A stretch of 64,000 nt of DNA. It comes from Hyphomonas beringensis. GTDB lineage: Bacteria > Pseudomonadota > Alphaproteobacteria > Caulobacterales > Hyphomonadaceae. The notes beneath the pieces are model-generated. The model saw only the letters and a program-made list of their open reading frames with translations, did not search any database and was not told the DNA's origin. Every line of letters starts with the position of its first letter. The first letter of the stretch is position 1. The position numbers and the translations under genes are program-made. This document shows positions 35,993 through 45,062 of the stretch, one piece after another. The stretch covers positions 248,001 to 312,000 of the forward strand of contig NZ_AWFF01000001.1 in the NCBI RefSeq assembly GCF_000682755.1, read 5' to 3'.

Positions 35993-36388
35993 TCAAACAC
36001 ACTGGTCTGATGGGCAATTTGCATGACGTGACCAGCGCCAGATATGCGCTGAGGCGAGCATCAAGGCCCCTAGGACGGTCAAAGGCATCTCGACCTCATG
36101 TAGTGCTTCGACGAAGGCTGCGGCTATCAGCAAGACGAGCCCCGCTACGGCGAGACTGGTAAAGCCAAGCCATCCCTGCGAAGACAAACCACGCAGGATT
36201 GCAAAGCCCGACAGAGGCAGTGCCAGGACCACAATAACCTTGTGCACCCATTCCGCCTCTGCCCATGTACCGGCGATGGGGAGAAAAGCCGCAATTAATG
36301 GCCGAGCCAGGCAATGAACGCCGCAAAAGCCAGAGAGCGTGATGGCCGAAGCGTCGATGGTGGCAGCCCGCGAAGCGCGACTCGCCAT
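35993..36388 (-). CDS. MerC-domain membrane protein
   Basis: A 131-residue protein with about four helices. The [16 protein letters not shown] segment (two Cys and a His flanking the first helix) and the conserved [21 protein letters not shown] are the MerC pattern. MerC is known for mercuric ion uptake, but MerC-domain proteins in Zur regulons are more likely zinc-related. I start at ATG 36388; TTG 36400 extends it by four residues. It is the first gene after the Zur-box-like palindrome. Confidence 0.82.
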   Translation of the reverse strand: MASRASRAATIDASAITLSGFCGVHCLARPLIAAFLPIAGTWAEAEWVHKVIVVLALPLSGFAILRGLSSQGWLGFTSLAVAGLVLLIAAAFVEALHEVEMPLTVLGALMLASAHIWRWSRHANCPSDQCV

Positions 36389-36477
36389 CAGGTGCGCCAA
36401 TCTGTTTGGGCTGCAGACAAGTGGAAATCAGCTGCAGCGGGCAGCATGGGTGTGGACATTACAAGACCTCAAGTTGC

Positions 36478-36490
36478 GTTATGATATAAC
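36478..36490. promoter_or_regulatory. Zur-box-like palindrome between merC-like gene and zur
   Basis: GTTAT GAT ATAAC is a perfect inverted repeat in the 148-base divergent region. It resembles known Zur boxes (GTTATAnTATAAC type). It overlaps a TATGAT that could be the -10 element on the plus strand. It would let Zur repress both the merC-COG0523-DUF1826 unit and its own zur-zrgA-DUF3299 unit. Confidence 0.7.
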
Positions 36491-36536
36491 ATCATGCTAC
36501 AGAACTTAAAGTGCTTTGCAAGAGGTCTTATCAATC

Positions 36537-36989
36537 ATGTCCGGATTTCAAGGTGATAGGCGAAAGCAGGCCCTATTGCTTATAGCTGAAAGGACAGCCC
36601 TACGCGCCGGTGTCACCCTGACCCAGATTCGCCGACATGTTTACAGCGTGCTGTTGGATGCTGATGCTCCCTTGGGCGCCTATGACATTGTCAAAACACT
36701 TGATGGCGTAGGGGCGGTGGCGCCTGTGACGGCTTATCGTGCCTTAAACTGCCTTCAAGAACTCGGCCTGATCCACAAGATCAGGTCAACAGCGAAATAT
36801 GTGGCCCTCACTTCCGGGCCCAGTGATTTACCGGTTGCTTTCGTCGTCTGCAGGGAATGCGGAACAACCGAACAAATCCCGCTCGACCTTGACCCTACGC
36901 GCCTACTCGCTTCGGCGGAGGCCCATGGATACGGAAATCTCGACCCCACAATCGAAATCACCGGATTTTGTCAGAATCATCAGACCTAA
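36537..36989 (+). CDS. zur: Fur-family transcriptional regulator, Zur type
   Basis: A 150-residue Fur-superfamily repressor. The winged helix (APLGAYDIVKTLDGVGAVAPVTAYRALNCLQELGLIHKI) is followed by a dimerisation domain with a Cys pair VCRECGTTEQ. Instead of the usual second CxxC, the tail is GFCQNH (Cys and His). The Ala/Leu-rich N-terminus and the neighbouring COG0523, MerC and ZrgA-like genes point to zinc rather than iron sensing. The start at 36537 follows AGAGG at a somewhat long distance. The downstream zrgA-like gene starts 11 bases after the stop. Confidence 0.85.
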   Translation: MSGFQGDRRKQALLLIAERTALRAGVTLTQIRRHVYSVLLDADAPLGAYDIVKTLDGVGAVAPVTAYRALNCLQELGLIHKIRSTAKYVALTSGPSDLPVAFVVCRECGTTEQIPLDLDPTRLLASAEAHGYGNLDPTIEITGFCQNHQT

Positions 36990-37000
36990 GGAGACACCAC

Positions 37001-37576
37001 ATGACCCTTCGACTTGGCCGGATAGCAATAAGCGCCACGGCCCTCAGCCTACTGTCTATCCCCGTTGCGAATGCGCAATCGCATGCCCCCCATGTTCATG
37101 GAGAGGCAGAAATGGCGATCGTCATAGAGAATGACGCTGTTTCGGTCTCTCTCATGAGCCCGATGTATAATATTACAGGTTTCGAGCACGCGCCTGAAAC
37201 AGATGCACAAAGAGTAACACTGCAGTCTGCACTCTCCACACTCGCCGACGGATCGCAACTCTTCGAAGTGAATGAAACAGCAGGCTGTGTGCAATCATCC
37301 GAGCATAACAACCTTTCCGATGAGAAAGCTCATCACGAGGCCGAACATGAAGATGAGACAGATCACGATGATGGCGACCATGACCACAAGGATCTTGAAG
37401 CTGACTATGAGTTTACCTGTTCGCATGCATCCAAATTAAAGTCCGTTCACGTCGGATTGTTCGACCATTTCGAGAACTTGTATACAATCAACACCGTTCT
37501 CATGCGCAATGGCCGCCAAGCGGCCGTCAAACTGACGCCTTCAAACGCAATCCTGACACTGGATGATCTGTTTTAA
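37001..37576 (+). CDS. DUF2796/ZrgA-like periplasmic zinc-binding protein
   Basis: A 191-residue exported protein. The signal peptide (ISATALSLLSIPVANA) is followed by QSHAPHVHGEAEMAIVIEND, the DUF2796 entry motif, and a His/Asp/Glu-rich loop around residues 105-130 (HHEAEHEDE, DHDDGDHDH). Such loops bind Zn2+, and ZrgA was described as part of zinc acquisition in Vibrio. AAGGAG precedes the ATG. The stop overlaps the DUF3299 start (TAATG), so both are made together. Confidence 0.85.
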   Translation: MTLRLGRIAISATALSLLSIPVANAQSHAPHVHGEAEMAIVIENDAVSVSLMSPMYNITGFEHAPETDAQRVTLQSALSTLADGSQLFEVNETAGCVQSSEHNNLSDEKAHHEAEHEDETDHDDGDHDHKDLEADYEFTCSHASKLKSVHVGLFDHFENLYTINTVLMRNGRQAAVKLTPSNAILTLDDLF

Positions 37577-38301
37577 TGACGCTTACGGGCAAACTAGTAA
37601 TGACCCTGCTGGCTCTGGGCCTGACCACAGCCTGTGAGCAACACTCAGGATCAGACACCAGTATAGACCGGACACCCCCGCCCCTCCCTGAAAATGCCAA
37701 AACGGCAGACTTCAAAGCAGCGTCTGAAACAACAGGCGAGGCTTCCGTTGACAGCCAAGTATCAGACCAAAAATCGGCCTATTGGGGCGTCAAACCTGGC
37801 GACCCCATTCCGCTCAAATGGGAGGATTTATTGCCTGATGGGGCCGAAGAAGCGCTCGTTCACCAGCAGGAAGAATTCTACGCCATGCTGGAGCAGCGCT
37901 ACAGGGCCAATGCCACAACATTGGCAGACGCCAAGCCTTTCGATCAGATCGATGAAGGTTCAACACTCGATTACATGCCACAGCTCGGAACATTTGACGT
38001 CGTTGAGGGTCTCAATGGCCAGGTCGTCCGTATTCCTGGCTATGTCGTGCCCTTCGATTTTGAGAAAAACAGGCGGCAGACAGAATTTCTGTTCGTGCCA
38101 TATATGGGCGCCTGCATTCATACCCCGCCCCCGCCCCCAAATCAGGTCATCTTCGTAAACGCCGCAACACCCATCCGGCTCGGGGATATCTGGTCACCCT
38201 ACTGGCTGGAAGGAACGCTTTCGACAGAAGCGAACCGGAACGAAGTTGGAAATGCAGCTTATACGCTAGCGCTTGAACATCTCGAACCATACACTCGGTA
38301 A
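37576..38301 (+). CDS. DUF3299 lipoprotein
   Basis: A 241-residue predicted lipoprotein (LALGLTTAC). After a flexible acidic linker, DUF3299 motifs are IPGYVVPFDFE, TEFLFVPYMGACIHTPPPPPNQVIFV and the closing PYWLEGTLST. The Cys-Ile-His and poly-Pro stretch is typical of this family. In other bacteria DUF3299 genes lie beside zinc-ABC or ZrgA genes, consistent with a zinc-uptake helper, but no activity is established. Confidence 0.83.
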   Translation: MTLTGKLVMTLLALGLTTACEQHSGSDTSIDRTPPPLPENAKTADFKAASETTGEASVDSQVSDQKSAYWGVKPGDPIPLKWEDLLPDGAEEALVHQQEEFYAMLEQRYRANATTLADAKPFDQIDEGSTLDYMPQLGTFDVVEGLNGQVVRIPGYVVPFDFEKNRRQTEFLFVPYMGACIHTPPPPPNQVIFVNAATPIRLGDIWSPYWLEGTLSTEANRNEVGNAAYTLALEHLEPYTR

Positions 38302-38337
38302 AATTTCATACGTCACAATTCCATTCATGGAGTCCAC

Positions 38338-40530
38338 ATGCCCCTTTCCCTACGCCTTCTCAGCAAGACCACCGCGTCAATCCTGGCAATCACCACTATG
38401 GCAGGCAGCCAGATTGCAAACGCCAAGGAAGGAATGTGGACGCCGGATCAACTGCCGGCCATTGCGCAGGACTTGAAAAAAACAGGCCTTGAACTCGACC
38501 CGACTTCGCTGACAGATCTGACCGGCTTCCCGATGGGTGCGGTTATCTCTCTTGGCGGCTGCACCGCAAGCTTCGTGTCGCCGGAAGGCCTGGTGGTCAC
38601 TAACCATCACTGTGCGCGCGGCTCGATCCAGTATAATTCCACTGCAGAAGAGAATTTTCTGGAGAATGGCTTCCTCGCAGCAAACCTCAAAGATGAACGC
38701 CCGGCGGCCCCCGGCACGCGCGTCTATGTGACGGTCAGGGTTGAAGATGTCTCCAATAAAGTGCGCGGCGGCATCACCGAAGACATGTCAGGAGAGGACG
38801 TGTTTGCCGCGATCGACGCAGCGGAAAAAAGCCTGATCAGCGAGTGTGAGACCGAAGCCGGGCACCGCTGCCAGGTCGCCTCCTTCTATGGGGGCCTGCA
38901 GTACAAGCTGATCGATCGCCTGGAGATCCGCGATGTTCGTTTGGTCTACGGCCCGGGCGACAATATCGGCAAATATGGTGGCGACATCGACAACTGGATG
39001 TGGCCTCGCCATACCGGCGACTTCTCCTTCTATCGCGCCTATGTCGGCCCGGACGGTCTGCCTGCAGACTATGCCGAGGAGAACGTCCCCTTCGAGCCGG
39101 AACATTATCTCAAGGTTTCAGCGGGCGGTCTCGATGATGGTGATTTCGTCATGGCGGCCGGATATCCTGGCTCCACACAGCGCTATGCCCGTCTCGTTGA
39201 AGTCGAGCAGACCTTCGACTGGCAGTATCCAAAATTCGAGGCGCTCCTGAAGGACTGGATCCATACAATCGAGAATACCGCACCGGCAGACTCGGATGCG
39301 CGCATCAAATATGAATCAAGGCTCGCTGGCCTTAATAACTACATGAAAAATCTGGGCGGCCAGATCGAAGGCGCACGCCGGGTGGACCTCGTCGGACGCC
39401 GGGCTGAGCGCGAAGCTGCACTGGATACCTGGATCGCCTCGGCAGGTAACGCGGAAAACTATGCTGAAACACTGGAAGCGCTAGATGCGCTGACGTCTGA
39501 ATCAGCGAGCGCCGCGCGGGACCTATGGGGATACCAGAATGCAAAACGTGCGCAGCTCCTCTCAGCCGCGCGGAATCTTTACCGCCTTTCAAAGGAACGC
39601 CAGAAGCCAGATTCCGAACGTGAAAGCGGCTTCCAGGCCCGCGACATGAACTTCTTCCGTCAATCCCTGGAAGCACTTGAGCGCCGCTACGACCCTGTAG
39701 TCGACAAGGCGGAATGGATGATGTTCATCAAGGACTACATGACCTCCACTGAAAGCGTGCGCGTGCCTGTCTTCGACGAGGCGCTAGGCCTGCCCGAAAT
39801 ATGGGACGCCGCGACCGTCTCAGCCCTGCTCGATACCTATTATGAGAAAACCGAGCTTGGCGATACCGAGTACCGCCTATCTCTCATGGACAAGGATCCA
39901 GCTTTCTTCGAGCAAAGCGATGATCCATTCATCGCGCTCGCTGTCGCACTGTACCAGAACGACATGGCGCTCGAAAAGGAAGAGAAGGACCGGGCTGGCC
40001 GGATGGCGGAACTGCGGCCGACTTACATGCAGGCCATCATTGACTGGCAAGCGAGCAAGGGCTTCGCAGCCTATCCCGACGCGAACTCAACCCTGCGAGT
40101 AACCTATGGCAACGTTAAGGGCGGTTCGCCCAAGGACGGACTTGTCTATACGCCCTTCACTTCCCTCAAAGGCATTCTTGAAAAGGATACTGGCGAAGAT
40201 CCGTTCAATGCGCCCCAGCGCGAACTCGACCTGATCGAGACTGCTGACTATGGCCCCTATGAACTGGACACACTCGGCTCAGTACCTGTGAACTTTCTCT
40301 CCGACCTTGACTCGACCGGCGGGAACTCCGGTTCACCTACTCTCAACAGCAAAGGCGAGCTTGTCGGGCTGCTGTTCGATGGCACAATTGAAAGCGTGAA
40401 CTCCGACTGGGACTTTGATCCACGCACAACGCGCACAATCCACGTCGACACACGCTACATGCTTTGGGTTATGGAGAAAGTCGACGGTGCCCAGCGGCTC
40501 CTGGACGAGATGGAGATCGTGGACAAATAG
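38338..40530 (+). CDS. S46-family dipeptidyl-peptidase (DPP7-like), periplasmic
   Basis: A 730-residue serine peptidase of family S46 with a signal peptide (LAITTMAGSQIANA). The catalytic triad residues are His in VVTNHHCARGS (residues 90-91), Asp in NWMWPRHTGDFSFYR (near 225) and Ser664 in GGNSGSP. At the position 18 residues after the Ser, where DPP11 has Arg for acidic P1 residues, this protein has Gly682 (LFDGTIES), the DPP7 state, so it should prefer hydrophobic P1 residues. It releases dipeptides from N-termini. Length matches the family (about 710). It sits 37 bases after the DUF3299 gene, but zinc control is doubtful. Confidence 0.95.
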   Translation: MPLSLRLLSKTTASILAITTMAGSQIANAKEGMWTPDQLPAIAQDLKKTGLELDPTSLTDLTGFPMGAVISLGGCTASFVSPEGLVVTNHHCARGSIQYNSTAEENFLENGFLAANLKDERPAAPGTRVYVTVRVEDVSNKVRGGITEDMSGEDVFAAIDAAEKSLISECETEAGHRCQVASFYGGLQYKLIDRLEIRDVRLVYGPGDNIGKYGGDIDNWMWPRHTGDFSFYRAYVGPDGLPADYAEENVPFEPEHYLKVSAGGLDDGDFVMAAGYPGSTQRYARLVEVEQTFDWQYPKFEALLKDWIHTIENTAPADSDARIKYESRLAGLNNYMKNLGGQIEGARRVDLVGRRAEREAALDTWIASAGNAENYAETLEALDALTSESASAARDLWGYQNAKRAQLLSAARNLYRLSKERQKPDSERESGFQARDMNFFRQSLEALERRYDPVVDKAEWMMFIKDYMTSTESVRVPVFDEALGLPEIWDAATVSALLDTYYEKTELGDTEYRLSLMDKDPAFFEQSDDPFIALAVALYQNDMALEKEEKDRAGRMAELRPTYMQAIIDWQASKGFAAYPDANSTLRVTYGNVKGGSPKDGLVYTPFTSLKGILEKDTGEDPFNAPQRELDLIETADYGPYELDTLGSVPVNFLSDLDSTGGNSGSPTLNSKGELVGLLFDGTIESVNSDWDFDPRTTRTIHVDTRYMLWVMEKVDGAQRLLDEMEIVDK

Positions 40531-40667
40531 GAAGCCCCCAGACTGCGGGATGCTGTCAGGTACAGCACGTCAGGCTCGGGATCACCAAGAACTTTTGGTC
40601 GTGAACAAACAGAATGTTGCGCTCGAGCATTCGCTATGAGGTGATTGTGGGTGAAAGCCAGCAGTTT

Positions 40668-41489
40668 CTATAGATCGCCATGATGGTGAGAGGCGGGCCT
40701 AAGCCGTTCGAGCAGATACCGGCTTGGCGGCTTGCCCACCATCTTTCGAAACATGGTCACGAAACTGCTGGCGCTTTCATAGCCGAGATCCATCGCGACG
40801 GCCTGGACCGTCTGGCCAGCACTCAGACATCGCAAGGCGAGGATAACATGCAACTGTCGGCGCCAGCGGCCGAAACTCATGCCCACCTCTTCTGCCAGCA
40901 GACGGCTCAGGCTGCGCTCGCTAAGCGCAATGCGGGAGGCCCACTCGGCGACGGTCGCGTGATCCGCAGGCGCCGCGATCAATAGGTCGGTCAGCTTCTT
41001 CAGGCGCGGATCGCTGGGGATCGGGAGGCGGAGGTCTTCCACCGGCGCTGCAGCCAACTCGTCGAAGATAACGGACACAATTCGACCGTCCGGACCGTCG
41101 ATGTCATAGAGCTCTGGCAACGCGTTCGTTCGCATCAGCAAATGACGCAAAAAGCTCGACACCGTGATCGTGCAGCATTCTTTCGGCAGATCCAAAGCCT
41201 CAGGAGGTTCGATAAAGAGGGAGATGCACTCCACTTCTCCCGAGCCGAAAACGGTATGGGGCAGCCCGCCAGGAATCCACACGGCGCATTGCGGCGGCAC
41301 AATCCAGACAGCGTCTTCAACCTCGCAATTAATGACCCCACGGACCGTGAAAAGAAGTTGCGCTTTCTGATGGTGGTGCCGCGGCGACTGCTCCAGGGCC
41401 TCAAGATTTGCGACGGCGTTGGCAGCAACAAGCGCGCGTGGAACCTCATCGACATGGGAAAGCCATTCGCTACGGACGTCTAGATGCAT
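40668..41489 (-). CDS. AraC-family regulator with cupin sensor domain
   Basis: A 273-residue regulator. Cupin features (ESPRHHHQKAQLLFTVRGV, VPPQCAVWIPGGLPH) lead to two helix-turn-helix units (TVAEWASRIALSERSLSRLLAEEVG; TVQAVAMDLGYESASSFVTMFRKMVGKPPSRYL). I start at 41489; the 198 in-frame codons upstream cover the neighbouring divergent gene antisense and are rejected. It probably regulates the divergent membrane-protein gene. Paralogue of the AraC gene at 18854-19630. Confidence 0.88.
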   Translation of the reverse strand: MHLDVRSEWLSHVDEVPRALVAANAVANLEALEQSPRHHHQKAQLLFTVRGVINCEVEDAVWIVPPQCAVWIPGGLPHTVFGSGEVECISLFIEPPEALDLPKECCTITVSSFLRHLLMRTNALPELYDIDGPDGRIVSVIFDELAAAPVEDLRLPIPSDPRLKKLTDLLIAAPADHATVAEWASRIALSERSLSRLLAEEVGMSFGRWRRQLHVILALRCLSAGQTVQAVAMDLGYESASSFVTMFRKMVGKPPSRYLLERLRPASHHHGDL

Positions 41490-41678
41490 CAGGGGCCTCG
41501 GTGTTTTCCAATTTGGCTGGATTAAAACATATAATGGCAAGATTGCGCAATGACGCCACCCTCCTGCTGACTTACTTCTTTCAGGCAGAAGGGACACGCG
41601 GCAATCGTGCCTGCGTTCCTCCTCAAGAGGGGCAGCACTCACCTGCCCTTGGCGGTACATTCGGATAGGAGGTTTGAC

Positions 41679-42077
41679 GTGATCGACAACAACCCAATTA
41701 AGCTTGCAGTCGCATGGCTCGTCCCGGCGGTCGGTGCCGCAATCTTCGTCACAATTCAGTGCTTCTCTTTTCTGAACGGATACGTCAGTAGCGGCGGGAC
41801 GATGGAGGCCATGACGTTCGGCCCAGCCGCATTGTGGGGCGTGTCTATTTTTTACGGCGCCTGGGTCGTCCCGCCTTTGCTGGCGCTTGCCCGAACGCGC
41901 GCGACTGACTGGGCTATGCTCGTCCTCGGCGGCCTCCTTTTCACCATGAGCACGCTCGCCGGCGTATCGGATGGCTTGCGCGATGGCGGCCATCTCGTCG
42001 GCCTGGAACTGTTGGCCGTTACGCTTCCGGGAATGGTCGCGCTGGTGATGTCCTGGCGCCACATCCGCTCGAACTGA
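41679..42077 (+). CDS. Small four-helix membrane protein, function unknown
   Basis: A 132-residue protein with four hydrophobic segments and short loops, ending SWRHIRSN. I do not recognise a family. GTG start at 41679 has a very strong AGGAGG at 7 bases; earlier in-frame codons lack one. It lies divergent from an AraC gene and 29 bases ahead of a His-rich soluble protein, so the three are likely one stress or metabolite-responsive unit (inference). Confidence 0.7.
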   Translation: MIDNNPIKLAVAWLVPAVGAAIFVTIQCFSFLNGYVSSGGTMEAMTFGPAALWGVSIFYGAWVVPPLLALARTRATDWAMLVLGGLLFTMSTLAGVSDGLRDGGHLVGLELLAVTLPGMVALVMSWRHIRSN

Positions 42078-42106
42078 GAACATTCATCCCTGCAAGGAAG
42101 CGAAAG

Positions 42107-42511
42107 ATGCCTTTAGACACGAAGAATTTCCCATACGTCTGGATGAGCTATGAGGAAGCGCCCGATCACGACCATGACGAAGACTTCAAAGCGCTGGAGG
42201 CAAGCTTTGAACGCGGCGAACCGTTCGTTATCCTGACAGATAACGCGCCGGCCGAAGATCACGAGCACAGCCATGAAGAAAAGAAGCGTACTGCTCTATG
42301 GTTGAAGAAACACAAGACCGAACTGCGGACACTCGTACGGGCCATGATTGTGGTTGAGCCGAACTCAGCCAAGCGTATGGCATTCAAGCCTTTCGGCTTG
42401 GCCTTTGGCAAGCTCTGGGGCTTTCCGATGAAGCTCGCTTCGTCTCGCGAGGAAGCCATGGAGATCGCCGACAAACTACTGTCGGAGCACGCTGGGGCTT
42501 CAACAGCCTAA
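42107..42511 (+). CDS. Conserved-looking small soluble protein, function unknown
   Basis: A 134-residue acidic protein with no signal peptide. DHDHDEDFKALEASFERGEPFVILTD resembles STAS-like proteins that read out a local acidic loop, but I am not sure of the family. A His/Glu-rich loop (EDHEHSHEEKK) may bind metal. AAGGAAG precedes the ATG. It follows the four-helix membrane gene in the same direction. Confidence 0.65.
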   Translation: MPLDTKNFPYVWMSYEEAPDHDHDEDFKALEASFERGEPFVILTDNAPAEDHEHSHEEKKRTALWLKKHKTELRTLVRAMIVVEPNSAKRMAFKPFGLAFGKLWGFPMKLASSREEAMEIADKLLSEHAGASTA

Positions 42512-43227
42512 TAAAGACTGAGCGGACGAACGGCTCTCAGACTTTGAACCTAGCCCGCGCTTATCATTACATCGATGATCAGAGACGCAGTATACTGAAT
42601 AAAGAACCGAAAAAAACTTCTAAAGGCTCCGCGAGGCTAAATGCCAGAACTGGCCGCCTCAAACCTGGAACCTTTAGCAAAGCACTCCTATTCTATCTCA
42701 ACGACAATAGTAACTATGTCTCTATGAGGAGGAAGGCAAAAGCTGGGTTTACAGAACTGGTATTGCACATATCCCTTCAAGTTATACGTCCCCAGTTCCA
42801 GGCCGGGATCAGCTTTCATCTCGAAAATTGGAAAGCGCCGCTTCGTGATTTCGTTTTCACGGATTGCGCGCTACAAAATCCCGGCGCGAATTGTTGAGAG
42901 ACATCCGCCGGACGCAGAGCGCTTGCACGTGGAGTCCAAATGTGCCGCTGGGGCAGACCCGACCCTATTGGGCAGGTGGAGTTGCTAGCGTCGCTTCTGA
43001 TCAAAGAGCAGGACCTAGCAGGTTACTGAAGCATCGCAGAAACCAGGGCTAAGTCAGCACTTCTTCTACGCCGAAATCACCCTTCCGTGCGGCGCCGGCT
43101 CATCACGCATGTGATGAACCGTTCCTCTAAATAGCTGTCGGTCGCCGACTATGACTAACGTTTATCCGACCGTGCGTTCCGGCACACAGGAAGAATAAAG
43201 CGGCCTGCTAATGAGATATTTGCAAAG
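42512..43227. other. 716-base gene-poor stretch upstream of the catabolic cluster
   Basis: No convincing gene. A 117-codon TTG-initiated frame at 42544-42897 has no family features and unusual composition. The only clear element is the 16-bp palindrome at 43101-43116, 111 bases before the MFS gene. The region is more AT-rich than its neighbours on its left side, which may mark an old junction. Confidence 0.5.
43101..43116. promoter_or_regulatory. Putative IclR operator upstream of the MFS transporter
   Basis: CATCACGCATGTGATG, a perfect 6-bp inverted repeat with a 4-base centre. It matches the site upstream of the IclR gene at 14 of 16 positions and is the head of the MFS-MaoC-CaiB-CitE-ACAD unit. 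Confidence 0.75.
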
Positions 43228-44550
43228 ATGAATACACACCCGGAACGTGGCATTTACCGTTATTACGTCCTCGTCCTGCTAACGCTGAGTTATCTGCTCA
43301 GCTACATGGACCGTCAGCTTCTTTCGATTCTGATTGAGGATATCGGGCTAGAATTCAGCGCCAACGGTCGGCCATTGAGCGACATGGCGAAGGGCCTGCT
43401 CATGGGGCCAGCTTTCGGCATGTTCTATGCGACACTCGCTGTGCCGGTTGCCGTGCTCGCTGACAATACGAGCCGAAAAAACATTGTAGCTGGCGCGATC
43501 ACCCTCTGGAGCGCAGCAACCGCGGCCTGTGCAGCCGCTACGGGCTTCTCCTCCCTGTTCGTAGCCCGCATGTTGGTCGGTATCGGCGAGGCAGGCGGAA
43601 ACGCGCCCGCACACTCAATGCTGTCTGACTATTTCCGGAAGTCGGAGATTTCACGTGCCATCGCCGTATTCTCACTGGGCACCGTTCTGGGCGCGACCAT
43701 CGCACTGATGGCAGGAGGTGTGATCGCAGACCTAACCTCCTGGCGCATGACCTTTTTAATCGCGAGCGCACCTGGCCTTTTATGCGGTGCACTGATATTT
43801 TTCACTGTGAAGGAACCGGAACGCGGACGGTTCGAAGTAAAGCGGACGAAGACCGGAGAAGTCGCCTTTGTACCTGCCCTGATGGGCCTTTTCAGCAACC
43901 GCGCCTATGTCGGAACTGTGATCTCACACGCCTTTGCAGTCTTCATGGGATATGTCATCACGTCTTGGGGCGCGGCCCTGTTCATTCGAAATTTCGAAAT
44001 ATCTAAGACGGAAGTCGGCCTTATTCTCGGCCCGGCAATCCTCATTGGCGGCCTACCCGGAATGATAGCGGGCGGATATCTGTCCGACACACTGGGCCGC
44101 CGTGATGCACGCTGGATGGGCTGGATCCCATCCGCTGCCTGCTTCCTGTGTATCCCGGTCTTCCTCACTGCTCTGTTCATCGGTGGAGCATTGGCAATGG
44201 CCATCCTGTTTGGGTTTGGCATCTTTGTTTTCAACATCGCCCATGCGCCCAGCCTTGGCATCATCCAGACCGTTGTCCGCCCAAACATGCGCGCAACCGG
44301 GGCCGCATTCGCATTCCTTCTGTCGAACGTGTTCGGCCTGATTATCGGTCCACCGCTGGCTGGATGGATCAGCCAGCAGTTGAAGCCTGCCTATGGGGCC
44401 ATGTCGCTAAACTATGCTTTCGCACTGCTGCTGACGGCAATGATCATCGCTGGCCTCGGTTTCTTCTGGACCGCACGTCAGCTGAAGGACTTCGAGATCA
44501 ATGGAGACACGCCTGCGGACCGGAACCTCACAAGGGAGAATGCACTATGA
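43228..44550 (+). CDS. MFS transporter
   Basis: A 440-residue, 12-helix major facilitator. Motifs include SYMDRQLLSILIEDIGLEF at helix 1 and ARMLVGIGEAGGNAPAHSMLSDYF between helices 4 and 5, as in spinster-like and aromatic/organic acid carriers. The conserved loop 2-3 motif is VLADNTSRKN. It should import the acid or alcohol degraded by the following genes. The ATGA overlap with the first MaoC gene shows direct coupling. Substrate unknown. Confidence 0.9.
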   Translation: MNTHPERGIYRYYVLVLLTLSYLLSYMDRQLLSILIEDIGLEFSANGRPLSDMAKGLLMGPAFGMFYATLAVPVAVLADNTSRKNIVAGAITLWSAATAACAAATGFSSLFVARMLVGIGEAGGNAPAHSMLSDYFRKSEISRAIAVFSLGTVLGATIALMAGGVIADLTSWRMTFLIASAPGLLCGALIFFTVKEPERGRFEVKRTKTGEVAFVPALMGLFSNRAYVGTVISHAFAVFMGYVITSWGAALFIRNFEISKTEVGLILGPAILIGGLPGMIAGGYLSDTLGRRDARWMGWIPSAACFLCIPVFLTALFIGGALAMAILFGFGIFVFNIAHAPSLGIIQTVVRPNMRATGAAFAFLLSNVFGLIIGPPLAGWISQQLKPAYGAMSLNYAFALLLTAMIIAGLGFFWTARQLKDFEINGDTPADRNLTRENAL

Positions 44551-45062
44551 ATATCGAGGACCTCAAAGCCATCGCGGTCTTCCGACCGCGCGGGCGAATA
44601 TTCGACGAATTCGAAATCGGCGAGATGATCCACCACCATTGGGGCCGGACGGTGACCGAGGCCGATGCGATACAGTTCACTCATCTAACACTAAGCTACA
44701 ACCCACTCTACTCCAATGCTGAATACGCCAGGGCCCATGGCCACCCAGGGCTAGTGGTGAATCCGCACCTCGTCTTCAATGTCATCCTAGGCCTCTCTGT
44801 GGAGGACTGTTCGGAAGGTATTGCCGGGCCGTTTCTGGGTGTGTTCGACCTTACCTATCACCAGCCTGTTTATGCCGGTGACACGTTGACGGCCCAATCG
44901 GTCACCACAGACAAGCGTGTGACGGATGGCGACCCGAACAAGGGTGTCATCACTTGGTACACGGAGGGATTCAACCAGAATGGCGACCGGGTGATCGATT
45001 TCCGCCGCTCTAATTTGTCAGACTTTAGGGCGGCGTCCATGATGCGCAAGGGAGAATGGTAA
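44547..45062 (+). CDS. MaoC-family protein, mesaconyl-CoA-hydratase-like (half 1)
   Basis: A 171-residue hot-dog fold protein. VVNPHLVFNVILGLSVEDCSE, FLGVFDLTYHQPVYAGDTL and YTEGFNQNGDRVIDFRRSNL resemble the mesaconyl-CoA hydratase (Mch) group. The hydratase catalytic pair Asp/His of the DxNPxH motif is replaced here by Ser50 and Tyr55 (SYNPLY). It probably acts as the non-catalytic or substrate-binding partner of the next gene, with which it is nearly the same size. Mch is usually one chain of two hot-dog domains, so this would be a split form. It starts at the ATGA overlap and ends one base into the next ATG. Confidence 0.83.
   Translation: MNIEDLKAIAVFRPRGRIFDEFEIGEMIHHHWGRTVTEADAIQFTHLTLSYNPLYSNAEYARAHGHPGLVVNPHLVFNVILGLSVEDCSEGIAGPFLGVFDLTYHQPVYAGDTLTAQSVTTDKRVTDGDPNKGVITWYTEGFNQNGDRVIDFRRSNLSDFRAASMMRKGEW

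Noticed and set aside
41490-42083. 198-codon N-terminal extension of the AraC regulator
   Set aside because: It lies antisense to a gene with a strong ribosome site and the regulator domain begins at 41489.
42544-42897. 117-codon open frame in the gene-poor stretch
   Set aside because: TTG start without ribosome site, no hydrophobic or motif features, composition unlike neighbours.
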